This document shows, one piece after another, positions 1 to 9,984 of a DNA stretch of 38,904 nt. This stretch comes from Gemmatimonadota bacterium (lineage in GTDB: Bacteria; Gemmatimonadota; Gemmatimonadetes; Gemmatimonadales; Gemmatimonadaceae). The translations under genes were made by a program, and so were the position numbers. How positions within the stretch are numbered: the stretch's first letter is position 1; each line of letters starts with the position of its first letter. The notes under the pieces are model-generated. The model saw only the letters and a program-made list of their open reading frames with translations, had not been told where the DNA came from and did no database searches. The DNA lies in NCBI GenBank assembly GCA_028876525.1, contig JAGWRI010000022.1:1-38904 (forward strand), read 5' to 3'.

Positions 1-249
1 GCGCATGCGCCGAGCGAGATTGATCTGCGTGGAATGCGCGCCGACGAAGCGGAGGGCGTGGTGATGCAGGCGATCGACTCGGCGGTCCGGGCCGACCTCC
101 GGACGCTGCGCATCATCCACGGGAAAGGCACCGGGGCGCTGCGCGAGCGCGTGGGCGAGATGCTCAAGAAGGACGCGCGCGTGAAGGCCTTCCGGCTGGG
201 CGCCTGGAACGAGGGCGGCGCCGGCGTGACCGTGGCGGACCTGGCGTGA
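1..249 (+). CDS. mutS2: Endonuclease MutS2, C-terminal Smr domain (5' truncated by window)
   Basis: Open frame from base 1: AHAPSEIDLRGMRADEAEGVV...LRIIHGKGTGALRERV...; Smr-domain motifs DLRG and HGKGTGALR. Confidence 0.85.
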   Translation, partial: AHAPSEIDLRGMRADEAEGVVMQAIDSAVRADLRTLRIIHGKGTGALRERVGEMLKKDARVKAFRLGAWNEGGAGVTVADLA

Positions 250-2078
250 TCCCCGACGACGTGGTCGAGCGCGTGGCCGAGGCGGCCGACATCGTGCAGA
301 TCATCGGCGAGCACGTGAAGCTCAAGCGCGTGGGCCGCACCTGGCGCGGACCCTGTCCCTTCCACCAGGGCACGCACCCCAACTTCTCGGTCACGCCCGG
401 CGGCGGCTACCGCTGCTGGTCGTGCGGCGAGAAGGGGAGCGTGTTCACCTTCGTGCAGAAGCGGCTGGGCCTCGATTTCGTGGACGCCGTGAAGTACGTG
501 GGGCAGAAGTCGGGCGTCGAGGTCCGCGAGGTCTCGCGCCAGCGCGAGGGCCCCGACCCGCGCGAGCCGTTCTGGGAAGTGAATGCCGCCGCCGCCGACT
601 ACTTCCAGCGCATGCTCTGGGAGGGCGAGGCGGGGCAGGCGGCGCGCGACTACCTCGCTCAGCGCGAGGTGCACCGCGAGCAGGCCGACCGCTTCCAGCT
701 CGGCTTCGCCCCGCGCGAGATCGGGCTCATGCGCGCGCACCTGCAGACGCTGGGCTTCGACGACGAGCGGCAGCTGCAGGCGGGGCTGCTCGCGAAGCGC
801 GACGACACCGAGGAGCCGCGCCCCCGGTTCCGGAACCGGCTGATGTTCCCGATTCTCGACGCCCAGGGACGCGTGATCGCGTTCGGCGGGCGCATCCTGG
901 GGCAGGGCGAGCCCAAGTACCTCAATTCGCCCGAGTCGCCCACGTTCGTCAAGGGTCGCACGCTGTACGGGCTGTCGTGGGCCAAGAACGCCATCCGCCG
1001 CTCCGACCGGGTGATTCTCGTCGAAGGGTACTTCGACTGCGTGCGCCTCATGATGGCCGGCGTGGACGAGGTCGTCGCGCCGCTGGGTACGGCGCTGGCC
1101 GAGCCGCAGGCCGAGCTGCTGCGCCGGTACACGCGCAACGTGTTCCTGCTGTACGACAGCGACACGGCGGGGCTCAAGGCCACCTTCCGGGCCGGCGACG
1201 AGCTGCTCCGCCTCGGCATGGCGGTGCAGGTCGTGACCCTGCCCGAGGGGGAGGACCCCGACAGCTTCGTCCGCGCGCACGGGCGCGAGGGCCTCGAGTC
1301 GCACCTCGCGCAGGCGATCGACGTGTTCGAGCGCAAGATCCAGCTGCTCGAGCGCGGGGGCTGGTTCTCCGACCTCCGCCGCAAGCGGCAGGCGCTGGAC
1401 CGGCTGCTTCCCACGCTGCGCGCCGTGAGCGACCCGCTCACGCGGGACCTGTACGTGGCGCGCACCGCCGAGGCGGCGGGGGTGGGCCGCGAGCTGCTGG
1501 AGCGGGAGATCGGCCACGGGCCCGAGCCGGTGCGGGGCGGGAGCGCGGGCCCCCCGCCGCCGCCCCCGGAGTACTTCGAGGAGGAGCCGCCGGCGCCGCC
1601 CGCGCCCCGGGCCGCCGGTCGTGACCGGCGGCGGGCCCCGGGGGTTAGGACTGAGTGGGAGCTCGTGCGTGTGATGTTGCACCAGCCGACGTATCTTGAG
1701 ATGGTGGCGGAACGTGTCGGGCCGGACGATTTCCGGGATCCGGCGCTGCGCGCGATCTACGGCCGGATCGCGGCGGCCGGGCCGGATCGCACGGTACAGG
1801 AGCTGGCGTCGGGTCTCGACGACGAGGCCGGCGGCGTGCTGGAGCTGCTCCTCGAAGAGGACGGTGGACTGGAGAGCGCCGACCAGTTGGTTCAGGAGTA
1901 CCTGAAGCGGCTGCAGCTGGAGCGGTTGCAGCGCCAGCGCGCCGAGATCGACGAGCATCTGCGAATTGCCGGCGAGGCCGAGAAGTCGGAATTGCTCGCG
2001 CGGAAGCAAGCGCTAACGGAGGAGTCGCGTCTACTGGGCGGTCGCGACTGGGCAGGGTTCCGAAGAACACGCCCGTGA
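246..2078 (+). CDS. dnaG: DNA primase
   Basis: CHC2-type zinc finger GPCPFHQGTHPNFSVTPGGGYRCWSCGEKGSVFTFVQ; TOPRIM region VILVEGYFDCVRL...LLYDSDTAGLKA; 4-bp overlap with mutS2. Confidence 0.97.
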   Translation: MIPDDVVERVAEAADIVQIIGEHVKLKRVGRTWRGPCPFHQGTHPNFSVTPGGGYRCWSCGEKGSVFTFVQKRLGLDFVDAVKYVGQKSGVEVREVSRQREGPDPREPFWEVNAAAADYFQRMLWEGEAGQAARDYLAQREVHREQADRFQLGFAPREIGLMRAHLQTLGFDDERQLQAGLLAKRDDTEEPRPRFRNRLMFPILDAQGRVIAFGGRILGQGEPKYLNSPESPTFVKGRTLYGLSWAKNAIRRSDRVILVEGYFDCVRLMMAGVDEVVAPLGTALAEPQAELLRRYTRNVFLLYDSDTAGLKATFRAGDELLRLGMAVQVVTLPEGEDPDSFVRAHGREGLESHLAQAIDVFERKIQLLERGGWFSDLRRKRQALDRLLPTLRAVSDPLTRDLYVARTAEAAGVGRELLEREIGHGPEPVRGGSAGPPPPPPEYFEEEPPAPPAPRAAGRDRRRAPGVRTEWELVRVMLHQPTYLEMVAERVGPDDFRDPALRAIYGRIAAAGPDRTVQELASGLDDEAGGVLELLLEEDGGLESADQLVQEYLKRLQLERLQRQRAEIDEHLRIAGEAEKSELLARKQALTEESRLLGGRDWAGFRRTRP

Positions 2079-2091
2079 TGGGGAGCGGCTA

Positions 2092-2796
2092 GTGCATCAG
2101 GAAGTCGAGGTCTTGTTGGAAGTGCAGCGCGACGACGCGGCGATCTTCGAGCTCGAAGACAAGCTGGCCGCGCTGGCACCGCGCATGGCGGCCCTCGAGG
2201 CCGACACCAAGCGCGCCGAGCGGGCGCTGGACGAGGCGCGGGCCAGCCTGGCCGCCGAGGAGAAGCGGCAGCGCGACGCGCAGTTCCGGATCGACCAGCA
2301 CCGGGAACTGCTCAGGCGGAACGAGGAGGTGATGAACGTCATCACCTCGCCCCGCGAGGCCGCCGCGGCCATGGCCCAGACCGACCAGGCCAAGCGCATG
2401 CTGGCCGACGACGAGCGGGACATGGCGTCCATCCACTCCCGCGTCGAGGACCTGCGCAAGTACGTCGCCGAGCGCGCCGCCGTGGTCGACAGCACCCGGG
2501 CCGCCCAGGGCGATGCCCGCGCGACGCTGGAAGCCGACCGCGCCGGGATCCAGGGACAGCTCGATGCCGCGATGGCCGACCGGAACAAGAAGGCGGTCCG
2601 GGTTTCGCGCTCGCTGCTCGCCCGCTACGACCGCATCCAGCGGCGCCAGCGCTCGGTGGCCCTGTTCGCCCTTCGCGGCCAGTCGTGCAGCCACTGCGAC
2701 ACGCTGATCCCGATGCAGCGCCGGAACGTGATGGTGGGCAGCGGCACGCCCGAGGTCTGCGAGGGGTGCGGCGTGCTGCTGTACGCGGTGGAATGA
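2092..2796 (+). CDS. Zinc-ribbon domain protein with long N-terminal coiled coil
   Basis: Heptad-rich helix followed by C-terminal CSHCDTLIP...EVCEGCGVLLY C4 zinc ribbon; GTG start. Confidence 0.85.
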   Translation: MHQEVEVLLEVQRDDAAIFELEDKLAALAPRMAALEADTKRAERALDEARASLAAEEKRQRDAQFRIDQHRELLRRNEEVMNVITSPREAAAAMAQTDQAKRMLADDERDMASIHSRVEDLRKYVAERAAVVDSTRAAQGDARATLEADRAGIQGQLDAAMADRNKKAVRVSRSLLARYDRIQRRQRSVALFALRGQSCSHCDTLIPMQRRNVMVGSGTPEVCEGCGVLLYAVE

Positions 2797-2834
2797 TGGT
2801 TGTTGGGGGGGAGGGGCCCCGATAGCTTTGGGGC

Positions 2835-4556
2835 GTGACCGCCCCCGGAACCCGGCTCCGCGCGCCCACCCGCTGGGTCCTGGCGCCCGAGCCCGACCCG
2901 CCCGCCGTCGAGCGCCTGCGCGATGCGCTCCACGTGAGCGAGCCGGTATGCCGGCTCCTGCTCACGCGCGGCTACGCCGAGCCTGAACAGGCCAAGCGCT
3001 TCCTGCGCCCGCGCCTCGACCAGCTCCACGATCCCGCGACCCTGCTCGACATGGATCGCGCCGTCGCGCGCCTCGCCCACGCCATCCGCCAGGGCGAGAC
3101 CGTGCTCGTCCACGGCGACTACGACGTGGACGGCATGTGCTCCACCACGCTCATGGTGAAGACGCTGCGCGCGCTGGGCGGCACCGCGGTGCCGTTCGTG
3201 CCGCAGCGCCTGCGCGACGGGTACGACCTGTCCGACGCCGGCGTGCGCGCGGCAATCGCCGCGAAGGCTGGCGTGGTGCTCACCTGCGACTGCGGCACGA
3301 GCGCCCTCGAACCGGTGCGCGCGCTCAACGCCGCCGGCATCGACGTGATCATCACCGACCACCACCTTCCCGGCGGGCCGCTGCCCGACGCCCTCGCGGT
3401 GCTCAATCCCAGGCGCCCCGGATGCCCGTCCCCCGACAAGGACCTGGCCGCCGTCGGGGTGGCGTTCAAGCTCGCGCTGGCCCTGAGGCGCGCCTTCGGC
3501 GAGAGCGAGCAGCCGGCGTACGAGATGCTCGACCTCGTGGCCCTCGCCACGGTGGCCGACATCGCCCCGTTGCGCGGCGAGAATCGCGTCATGGTGCGCT
3601 ATGGCCTCCGGCTGCTGTCCGAGACCCGGAACGTCGGCCTCAGGGCGCTGATCCGCGCCGCCGGACTGGACCGCAAGCCGCTCACCGCCGGACGCGTGGG
3701 GTACATCCTGGCCCCGCGCCTCAACGCCGTGGGGCGGCTCGATCACGCGATCCGCGGCGTCGAGCTGCTCATGACCGACGACGAGGGGGAGGCCAACCGG
3801 CTGGCCCGGGAGTTCGAGGAGCTGAACGTGCGGCGCCAGGACATCGACCGGCGCACGCTCGACGACGCCCGTCGCAAGGCCGAGGCGCTGGACCTGGACC
3901 GCACGTTCGGCATCGTCCTCGCCGGCGACGGCTGGCACCCCGGCGTGATCGGCATCGTCGCCTCGCGCGTGGTCGAGGAGTTCGGTCGCCCCACGGTGCT
4001 CGTCGCCCTCGAGGGCGAAACGGGGAAGGGATCCGGCCGCTCGATTTCGGCGTTCGACCTCCACGGCGGGCTCGCCCGTTGCAGCGACCTGCTGATGCGC
4101 TTCGGCGGGCACCGCTCGGCTGCCGGCGTGACCGTGGCCCGCGACCGGGTCGAGGCCTTCGCCGAGCGATTCAACGCCGTGGCCGCCGAGGCCCTGACCC
4201 CGGACGACCTCGTGCCCGAGCTGCGCGTGGACCTCGAGCTGCCGTTCGACGCCGCCACCGACGATCTCGAAACGGTGCTGCGCCACCTCGAACCCTGCGG
4301 GATGGGGAACCCGTCTCCCGTGCTGGCATCGCGCGGCGTGAGGCTCGGCGCGCCGCCGCGCGCCGTCGGGAAGGATGGCCTGCGCCTCGTGCTGCAGGCG
4401 GGCGGGCACACGCTCACCGCCATCGGCTGGGGAATGGCCGGGCGGCGCGGGGAGCTCGACCTCGGGCGGCCCCTGGACGTGGCGTTCCGCCTCGAGCGCG
4501 ACGAATGGAACGGCGAGTCGCGCCTGCAGGCGCGGCTCGCCGATTTCCGGGGCTGA
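2835..4556 (+). CDS. recJ: Single-stranded-DNA-specific exonuclease RecJ
   Basis: DHH motifs HGDYDVDGMCST, TCDCGTSA, IITDHHLPGG; DHHA1 region GMGNPSPV; GTG start. Confidence 0.95.
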   Translation: MTAPGTRLRAPTRWVLAPEPDPPAVERLRDALHVSEPVCRLLLTRGYAEPEQAKRFLRPRLDQLHDPATLLDMDRAVARLAHAIRQGETVLVHGDYDVDGMCSTTLMVKTLRALGGTAVPFVPQRLRDGYDLSDAGVRAAIAAKAGVVLTCDCGTSALEPVRALNAAGIDVIITDHHLPGGPLPDALAVLNPRRPGCPSPDKDLAAVGVAFKLALALRRAFGESEQPAYEMLDLVALATVADIAPLRGENRVMVRYGLRLLSETRNVGLRALIRAAGLDRKPLTAGRVGYILAPRLNAVGRLDHAIRGVELLMTDDEGEANRLAREFEELNVRRQDIDRRTLDDARRKAEALDLDRTFGIVLAGDGWHPGVIGIVASRVVEEFGRPTVLVALEGETGKGSGRSISAFDLHGGLARCSDLLMRFGGHRSAAGVTVARDRVEAFAERFNAVAAEALTPDDLVPELRVDLELPFDAATDDLETVLRHLEPCGMGNPSPVLASRGVRLGAPPRAVGKDGLRLVLQAGGHTLTAIGWGMAGRRGELDLGRPLDVAFRLERDEWNGESRLQARLADFRG

Positions 4557-4558
4557 CC

Positions 4559-5077
4559 ATGCGCATCGTGGCCGGCAAATGGCGTGGGCGCCGCATCGAA
4601 CCGCCGGCCGACGAGCGGGTGCGTCCCACGGCGGACCGCGTGCGCGAGGCGTGGATGAGCATCGTCTCGCCCTGGCTGCCCGAGGCGCGCGTGGTGGATC
4701 TGTTCTCCGGATCGGGCGCGCTGGGGCTCGAGGCCCTGTCGCGCGGGGCGGCCGAGGCGCACTTCGTCGAGGTCTCGCCGGCGGGGGTGCGCTGCATTCG
4801 CCAGAACGCCGCCGCGCTCGGCGCCGGCGACGAGGCGGTGATCCACCGCGGCGACGCGCTGCGGTTCATCGAGGGCCTCGCGCCGCACGCCTTCGACGTC
4901 GCGTTCGCCGACCCCCCGTACGGGCACGGCCTGGCCACCCGCGTGGCCGAGGCGTGGCTCGCCGTGCCGTTCGCCGACGTGCTGGGCGTGGAGCACCGGA
5001 AGAACGAGCACCTCCCCGGCGAGGGCTCCCGGCGCGTATACGGCGACACCGTGGTCACGATCTACCGGGCCGATTGA
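4559..5077 (+). CDS. rsmD: 16S rRNA (guanine(966)-N(2))-methyltransferase
   Basis: MRIVAGKWRGRRIEPP...RPTADRVREAWMSI...VVDLFSGSGALGLEALSRGA...FADPPYG. Confidence 0.93.
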   Translation: MRIVAGKWRGRRIEPPADERVRPTADRVREAWMSIVSPWLPEARVVDLFSGSGALGLEALSRGAAEAHFVEVSPAGVRCIRQNAAALGAGDEAVIHRGDALRFIEGLAPHAFDVAFADPPYGHGLATRVAEAWLAVPFADVLGVEHRKNEHLPGEGSRRVYGDTVVTIYRAD

Positions 5078-5177
5078 CGGTGGGCGGCGGGCGGCCGCGG
5101 TGCTATCATTGGGCAAGGCGACGGGCGCCCGGGCGGCCGCCGCCGCGGGCCGCCACGACCTCCACGCCTCGATCGCC

Positions 5178-5663
5178 ATGACGCGCATCGCCATCTACGC
5201 CGGCAGCTTCGATCCGATCACGCGGGGCCACGAGGACCTGATGCTGCGCAGCCTCGGCTTCGTGGACCGCCTCATCGTGGGCGTGACCACCAACGTCGCC
5301 AAGCAGCCGCTGTTCTCGGTGGACGAGCGCGTGGCCCTGATCCGCGAGGCCGTGGACAACGAATCCCGCATCGACGTGCGGGAGTTCAGCGGCCTGCTGG
5401 TGGACTTCGCGCGCCAGGTCGGCGCCACGCTGGTCATCCGCGGGCTGCGCGCGGTGAGCGACTTCGAGTACGAGTACCAGATGGCGCTCATGAACCGCCA
5501 CCTCTCGCCCAACCTCGAGACCGTGTTCATGGTGCCGTCGCTCGACACGACGTACATCAGCGCCAGCCTGGTGCGCGAGATCGCCAAGTTCCGCGGCGAC
5601 CTGAGCGGGCTGGTGCACCCGTCGGTGGCCGACGCCCTGCGCCGGAAGATCGCGGGGGCATGA
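5178..5663 (+). CDS. coaD: Pantetheine-phosphate adenylyltransferase
   Basis: [25 protein letters not shown]...[26 protein letters not shown]...SASLVREIA. Confidence 0.97.
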   Translation: MTRIAIYAGSFDPITRGHEDLMLRSLGFVDRLIVGVTTNVAKQPLFSVDERVALIREAVDNESRIDVREFSGLLVDFARQVGATLVIRGLRAVSDFEYEYQMALMNRHLSPNLETVFMVPSLDTTYISASLVREIAKFRGDLSGLVHPSVADALRRKIAGA

Positions 5664-6691
5664 GCTTCCTGGCCGACGTCCGCACGCGGGCCGCGGCGCT
5701 GGGCAAGCGGATCGTCTTTCCGGAGTCGGCCGACCCGCGCACCCTCGACGCCGTGCGCGCCCTCAGGGCGCAGGCGGTCGTGGCGCCCGCGCTGGTGCTC
5801 GATCCGGCGGTCCCGGGCTCGCACGCCGCGGCCCGCGCCGTGGGGGTCGAGACCGCCGACCCGGCCACCGACCCGCGCGCCGACCAGATTGCGCACCTGC
5901 TGTTCGCCGCCCGTCACGCGAAGGGGCTGAGCGAGGCCGAGGCGGGGCGGCTGGCCCGCACGCCGCTCTACTTCGCCGATGGGCTGGTGCGGATGGGGCA
6001 GGCGGACGGGTGCGTGGCGGGCGCCTGCCACACCACGGCCGACGTGCTGCGCGCCTCGCTGGCGCTGGTCGGGCCGGCCGCCGGCGTGCACAGCGTGTCG
6101 AGCGCGTTCTACATGGTCGTGCCCCCGTTCCGCGGCACCGCGAGCGACGAGGTGCTGACGTTCACCGACTGCGCGGTGATCCCGTATCCGACCGCCGACC
6201 AGCTGGCGGACATCGCGATCGCCGCGGCGCGCGACCGGCGGCGCATCGTGGGCGACGATCCGGTGGTGGCCTTTCTGTCGTTCAGCACGCGGGCCAGCGC
6301 CGAGGGGGCCAGCGTGGACCTGGTGCGGACCGCGCTGCAGCTGGCCCGCGCCCGGGCGCCGGACGTCCCGATGGACGGCGAGGCGCAGGCCGACGCGGCG
6401 CTGATCGCGTCGGTGGCCGGCCGCAAGATGCCCGACAGCCCGGTGGGCGGCCGCGCGAACGTCCTGGTCTTCCCGTCGCTCGACGCCGGCAACATCGCGT
6501 ACAAGCTGGTCCAGCGGCTGGCCGGAGCCCACGCCGTGGGGCCCATCGTCCAGGGGCTGCGGCGCCCGTGCAGCGACCTTTCGCGCGGAGCGACCAGCGA
6601 GGACATATTTCACGTGGCGGCGGTGACCGCCCTGCAGGCACACGATGGCGCGGCCGCGGCCGCGCCGGTCCTCGAGGAGAGAATGGCATGA
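5660..6691 (+). CDS. pta: Phosphate acetyltransferase
   Basis: [21 protein letters not shown]...[19 protein letters not shown]...; PTA_PTB family signature; 4-bp overlap with coaD. Confidence 0.9.
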   Translation: MSFLADVRTRAAALGKRIVFPESADPRTLDAVRALRAQAVVAPALVLDPAVPGSHAAARAVGVETADPATDPRADQIAHLLFAARHAKGLSEAEAGRLARTPLYFADGLVRMGQADGCVAGACHTTADVLRASLALVGPAAGVHSVSSAFYMVVPPFRGTASDEVLTFTDCAVIPYPTADQLADIAIAAARDRRRIVGDDPVVAFLSFSTRASAEGASVDLVRTALQLARARAPDVPMDGEAQADAALIASVAGRKMPDSPVGGRANVLVFPSLDAGNIAYKLVQRLAGAHAVGPIVQGLRRPCSDLSRGATSEDIFHVAAVTALQAHDGAAAAAPVLEERMA

Positions 6692-7020
6692 GCTTCACGA
6701 TCACGAAGCAGGGCGACGTGTCCATCGTCGAGATCGACGGCCAGCTCATCGTGGGCAACCGGCAGGAGCTCAAGCAGAAGATGCTCGAGGCTCTCGAAGC
6801 CGGCGCCCGCAAGCTGCTGGTGGACTTCACGAAGACGGGGTACATCGACAGCTCCGGGCTGGGCGTCCTCGTGTCGCTGTCGAAGAAGATCCGGGAGCAG
6901 GGCGGGGAGCTTCGCCTGGCCGCGCTCAACGAGGATCTGCGCACGCTGTTCGAGCTCACCAAGCTCGACACGCTGTTCCAGATCGCCGACACCCGCGAGC
7001 AGGCGCTCGCCAGCTTCTGA
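6688..7020 (+). CDS. STAS-domain anti-sigma factor antagonist (SpoIIAA/RsbV-like)
   Basis: [33 protein letters not shown]...[33 protein letters not shown]; phosphorylatable Ser context DSSGLG. Confidence 0.93.
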   Translation: MSFTITKQGDVSIVEIDGQLIVGNRQELKQKMLEALEAGARKLLVDFTKTGYIDSSGLGVLVSLSKKIREQGGELRLAALNEDLRTLFELTKLDTLFQIADTREQALASF

Positions 7021-7060
7021 CGGCGGCCGGCCGGATCGGCGCCGCAGCCCCGGTGACGCG

Positions 7061-7507
7061 ATGACGAGCCCGCAGGAGCTTCCGCCGCAAGGGCGCACCC
7101 TGGAGTTCGAGATTCCGAGCGACGTGCGGTTCATCGAGCGCATCGTGGACGCGGTGCGCGCGGAGTGCCGCAGCCACCGCTTCGACGAACGCCACCTGGC
7201 GCTCAACGTCCCGGTGGCGCTCACCGAAGCGCTCTCCAACGCCATCCTGCGCGGCAACGAGCGCGACCGCGCCAAACTGGTGCGGGTGCGCGCCGTCGTG
7301 GACGAGATCCGCCTCGTGATCGAGGTCGCCGACGAGGGCAGCGGCTTCGACCTCGAGACCAGCCTGCGCGACCCGACCACCCCCGAACGCCTGATGGCCG
7401 AAGACGGCCGCGGGTTGTTCCTCATGCTCCGCCTGATGGACCGCGTGGAACGGGTCCCGGTGCCCGGCGGCAGCCTCGTGCGGATGGTCCTCCACCGCGC
7501 CTCATGA
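7061..7507 (+). CDS. ATP-binding anti-sigma factor kinase-like protein (RsbW/SpoIIAB-type HATPase)
   Basis: LNVPVALTEALSNAILRGNERDRAKLV...IEVADEGSGFDLE...DGRGLFLMLRLMDRV. Confidence 0.92.
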   Translation: MTSPQELPPQGRTLEFEIPSDVRFIERIVDAVRAECRSHRFDERHLALNVPVALTEALSNAILRGNERDRAKLVRVRAVVDEIRLVIEVADEGSGFDLETSLRDPTTPERLMAEDGRGLFLMLRLMDRVERVPVPGGSLVRMVLHRAS

Positions 7508-9093
7508 GCGAACTCACCTCGGTCCTCGCCGCGTTCAAGGAAGCCACGCGCTGCGAAGCGTCGGTGTGGGTCGAGCCGCGCGCCGGCGGACCGCCCCAGT
7601 GCGAGGCGGCGACGTACCGGGGCCCGCCGGTCGAGCGATGGCCGGGGCCGGCGGAGGGTGCCCAGCGCATCACCACTCCCGGCGGCCCCGCCCTGATCGC
7701 CGCCGTGCCGGGCCCCCGCCACGCCTGGCTCCTGGTCGGACCGTCGCCCTCCAGCCGCGCCGCCCTCGAGACGCACCTCCGGTTCCTCCTGCCCGTCGTC
7801 TCCCACTTCCTGCAAGCCTCCCTCGAAGTCGAACACGCCGCCACCGAACTCGCCGAGCGCTACGAGGAGATCAACCTCCTCTACACGATCGGCGAGATCC
7901 TGGGCCGCACCGTGACCCTGGAGGAGGCCGCGCACACCATCCTCACCGAGGTGAGCGAGACCGTGGGCGCCCGGCGCGCCGCGCTGCTCGTCCACGACAC
8001 CGCCACCGGCCAGCTCCGGGCCGTCGCCGCGCTCGGGGCGCGCCCCGCCGCGCTCCCCCCCATCCGCACCGACGACCCGTGCAGCGTCACGGCGCGCGTG
8101 TTCCGCACCATGCACCCCGAAATCGTCGAGGCCGGCCAGTCGTTCTGCCCCGAGGAGGCGGAGCATCGCGAGGGCGCCATGCTCTCCGTGCCCATCCTCT
8201 GGACCGCCACCCAGGGCGCCGAGCCCCTGGGCGTGGTCAATCTCTCGGGGCGGCGGAACGGCGCGCCGTTCACCGCCGGCGACCAGAAGCTCGTCGCCGC
8301 CGTGGCCTCGCAGATCGGCACCGCGATCCAGAACGCGCGCCTCGTGCGCACCTCGCTTGCCCAGCAGCGGCTGGAGCACGAGATGCAGATGGCGCACGAC
8401 CTGCAGATGAAGCTGCTGCCGGCCGGCGCCGAGCTCGCCCCCGACGCCGACGCGGCCGCGCGCCTCATCCCGGCCGAGAGCGTGGGCGGCGATTTCTACA
8501 ATTTCTTCCGCCTCGGCCGCGGCCGCGTGGGCGTGCTGCTCGGCGACGTGTCGGGGCATGGCTACCAGGCCGCGCTGGTCATGGCGCTGGTGATGAGCGC
8601 GTCGGCCATCCACGCCAAGACGACCTCCGATCCGGGCGAGACCCTCGGCGCGCTCCTGAACACGCTCCGCGAGGAGCTCACGGCGACGGAGATGTTCCTG
8701 TCCGCCTTCTACGCCGTCATCGACCGGAGCGCCGGCGTCGTGCGGTACGCCAACGCCGGCCACCCGTCGGCGTTCGTGGTCCACGCCGACGGGACGAGCG
8801 AGCGCCTGCCCGCGCTCGACCTCCCGCTCGGACTGGGCGCCGAGGCGCCGAGCACCGCCAAGCACCGGTGGAACGCCGCCGGCGACCTGCTGGTGCTGTT
8901 CACCGACGGCGTCAGCGACGCGCGCAATCGCGACGGCGAGCGGTTCGGCGAGAAGCGGGTGCTCGAGGTCGTCGGGCGCCACCGCGCCGACGCGGCGGCC
9001 GCCATCGTGCAGCGCGTGTTCGACGCCGTGCAGCGGTTCCTGGGCGGCGCCCGCTTCCGCGACGACCTCACCGTCGTCGTCGTCCGGAGCTGA
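7504..9093 (+). CDS. GAF domain-containing PP2C (SpoIIE/RsbU-type) serine phosphatase
   Basis: GAF-like region (TLEEAAHTILTEVSETVGARRAALLVHD) followed by LQMKLLPAG...SVGGDFYNFFRLG...LLGDVSGHGYQAALVMALVMS...LVLFTDGVSDARN. Confidence 0.93.
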   Translation: MSELTSVLAAFKEATRCEASVWVEPRAGGPPQCEAATYRGPPVERWPGPAEGAQRITTPGGPALIAAVPGPRHAWLLVGPSPSSRAALETHLRFLLPVVSHFLQASLEVEHAATELAERYEEINLLYTIGEILGRTVTLEEAAHTILTEVSETVGARRAALLVHDTATGQLRAVAALGARPAALPPIRTDDPCSVTARVFRTMHPEIVEAGQSFCPEEAEHREGAMLSVPILWTATQGAEPLGVVNLSGRRNGAPFTAGDQKLVAAVASQIGTAIQNARLVRTSLAQQRLEHEMQMAHDLQMKLLPAGAELAPDADAAARLIPAESVGGDFYNFFRLGRGRVGVLLGDVSGHGYQAALVMALVMSASAIHAKTTSDPGETLGALLNTLREELTATEMFLSAFYAVIDRSAGVVRYANAGHPSAFVVHADGTSERLPALDLPLGLGAEAPSTAKHRWNAAGDLLVLFTDGVSDARNRDGERFGEKRVLEVVGRHRADAAAAIVQRVFDAVQRFLGGARFRDDLTVVVVRS

Positions 9094-9101
9094 GCGCGCC
9101 G

Positions 9102-9923
9102 GTGCCCGGACGTCCGCCGCGCCGCGGCCGTGGCGGCTTCCCCCCCGTCCGGAAGAGCCTGGGCCAGCACTTCCTTCACGACGCGCGCGCCCTCGGCCGG
9201 ATTGTCGAGGCACTGGGTCTCAGCGGCGCCGAGACGGTGATCGAGGTCGGGCCGGGACGCGGGGCGCTCACCGACCGGCTCGTGCCGCTCGCCCGGCGGC
9301 TCATCCTCATCGAGGTCGACCGCGCGCTGGCCGACATCCTGCGCCAGCGGTACGCGTCCGCGCCCAACGTGGAAGTGGTGGAAGCCGATGTGCTCGCCAC
9401 CGATCTCGGGGCGCTCGCCAACGGGCCGTACGTGCTGGTGGGGAACGTGCCCTACTACATCACGACCCCCATCCTGTTTCACGCCCTGAAGCGCCCGCGC
9501 CCCGACCGCGCCGTCTACCTGGTGCAGCGCGAGGTGGCCGACCGCCTCGTCTCCGCGCCCGGCTCGCGCGACTACGGCGCGCTGTCGGTGAACGTGCAGG
9601 CGGTGGCGGTGCCCGAACTGATCGCGGCGGTGCCGGCGCGCGCCTTCCGCCCGCCCCCCAAGGTCGAGAGCGCGATCGTGCGCCTCGTGCCGCGCGAGAC
9701 GCCCGTCATCCCGCCGGAGCAGGAGGCGCGATTCCGCACGCTGGTGCAGCAGATATTCGGGATGCGCCGGAAGCAGATGCGGCGGATCGTGCGGTCGCTG
9801 GCGCCGCTGGATGCGGTCGCGGCAGACGAACTGCTGCATCTGGTCGGCATCGACCCCGAGGCGCGGCCGGAGACGCTGGCGCCGCCGGCGTTCGCGGCGC
9901 TTCTGGAGCGGGTGGGAGGGTAG
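9102..9923 (+). CDS. rsmA: 16S rRNA (adenine(1518)/(1519)-N(6))-dimethyltransferase
   Basis: VRKSLGQHFLHDARALGRIV...VIEVGPGRGALTDRL...YVLVGNVPYYITTPILFH; GTG start, N-terminal part of ORF-track frame not coding. Confidence 0.95.
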   Translation: MPGRPPRRGRGGFPPVRKSLGQHFLHDARALGRIVEALGLSGAETVIEVGPGRGALTDRLVPLARRLILIEVDRALADILRQRYASAPNVEVVEADVLATDLGALANGPYVLVGNVPYYITTPILFHALKRPRPDRAVYLVQREVADRLVSAPGSRDYGALSVNVQAVAVPELIAAVPARAFRPPPKVESAIVRLVPRETPVIPPEQEARFRTLVQQIFGMRRKQMRRIVRSLAPLDAVAADELLHLVGIDPEARPETLAPPAFAALLERVGG

Positions 9924-9984
9924 GAGGGTGCGCCCGGACTCCGGGCCGCCACCGCACCGCGCGCTCCGTTTCTCTCCTGCTCTC

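Noticed and set aside
2625-4409. 594-aa ORF on - opposite recJ
   Set aside because: Shadow ORF typical of high-GC DNA; low-complexity Arg/His/Gly/Ala composition, and the + strand encodes a clear RecJ.
5074-5109. TTGACG ... TATCAT promoter for coaD
   Set aside because: 24-bp spacing is too long for a sigma-70 promoter; TGCTATCAT could be an extended -10, but support is weak.
9924-9984. GCCCGG-act-CCGGGC hairpin between convergent rsmA and rex
   Set aside because: Short stem with no T-tract on either strand immediately after; insufficient to call a terminator.
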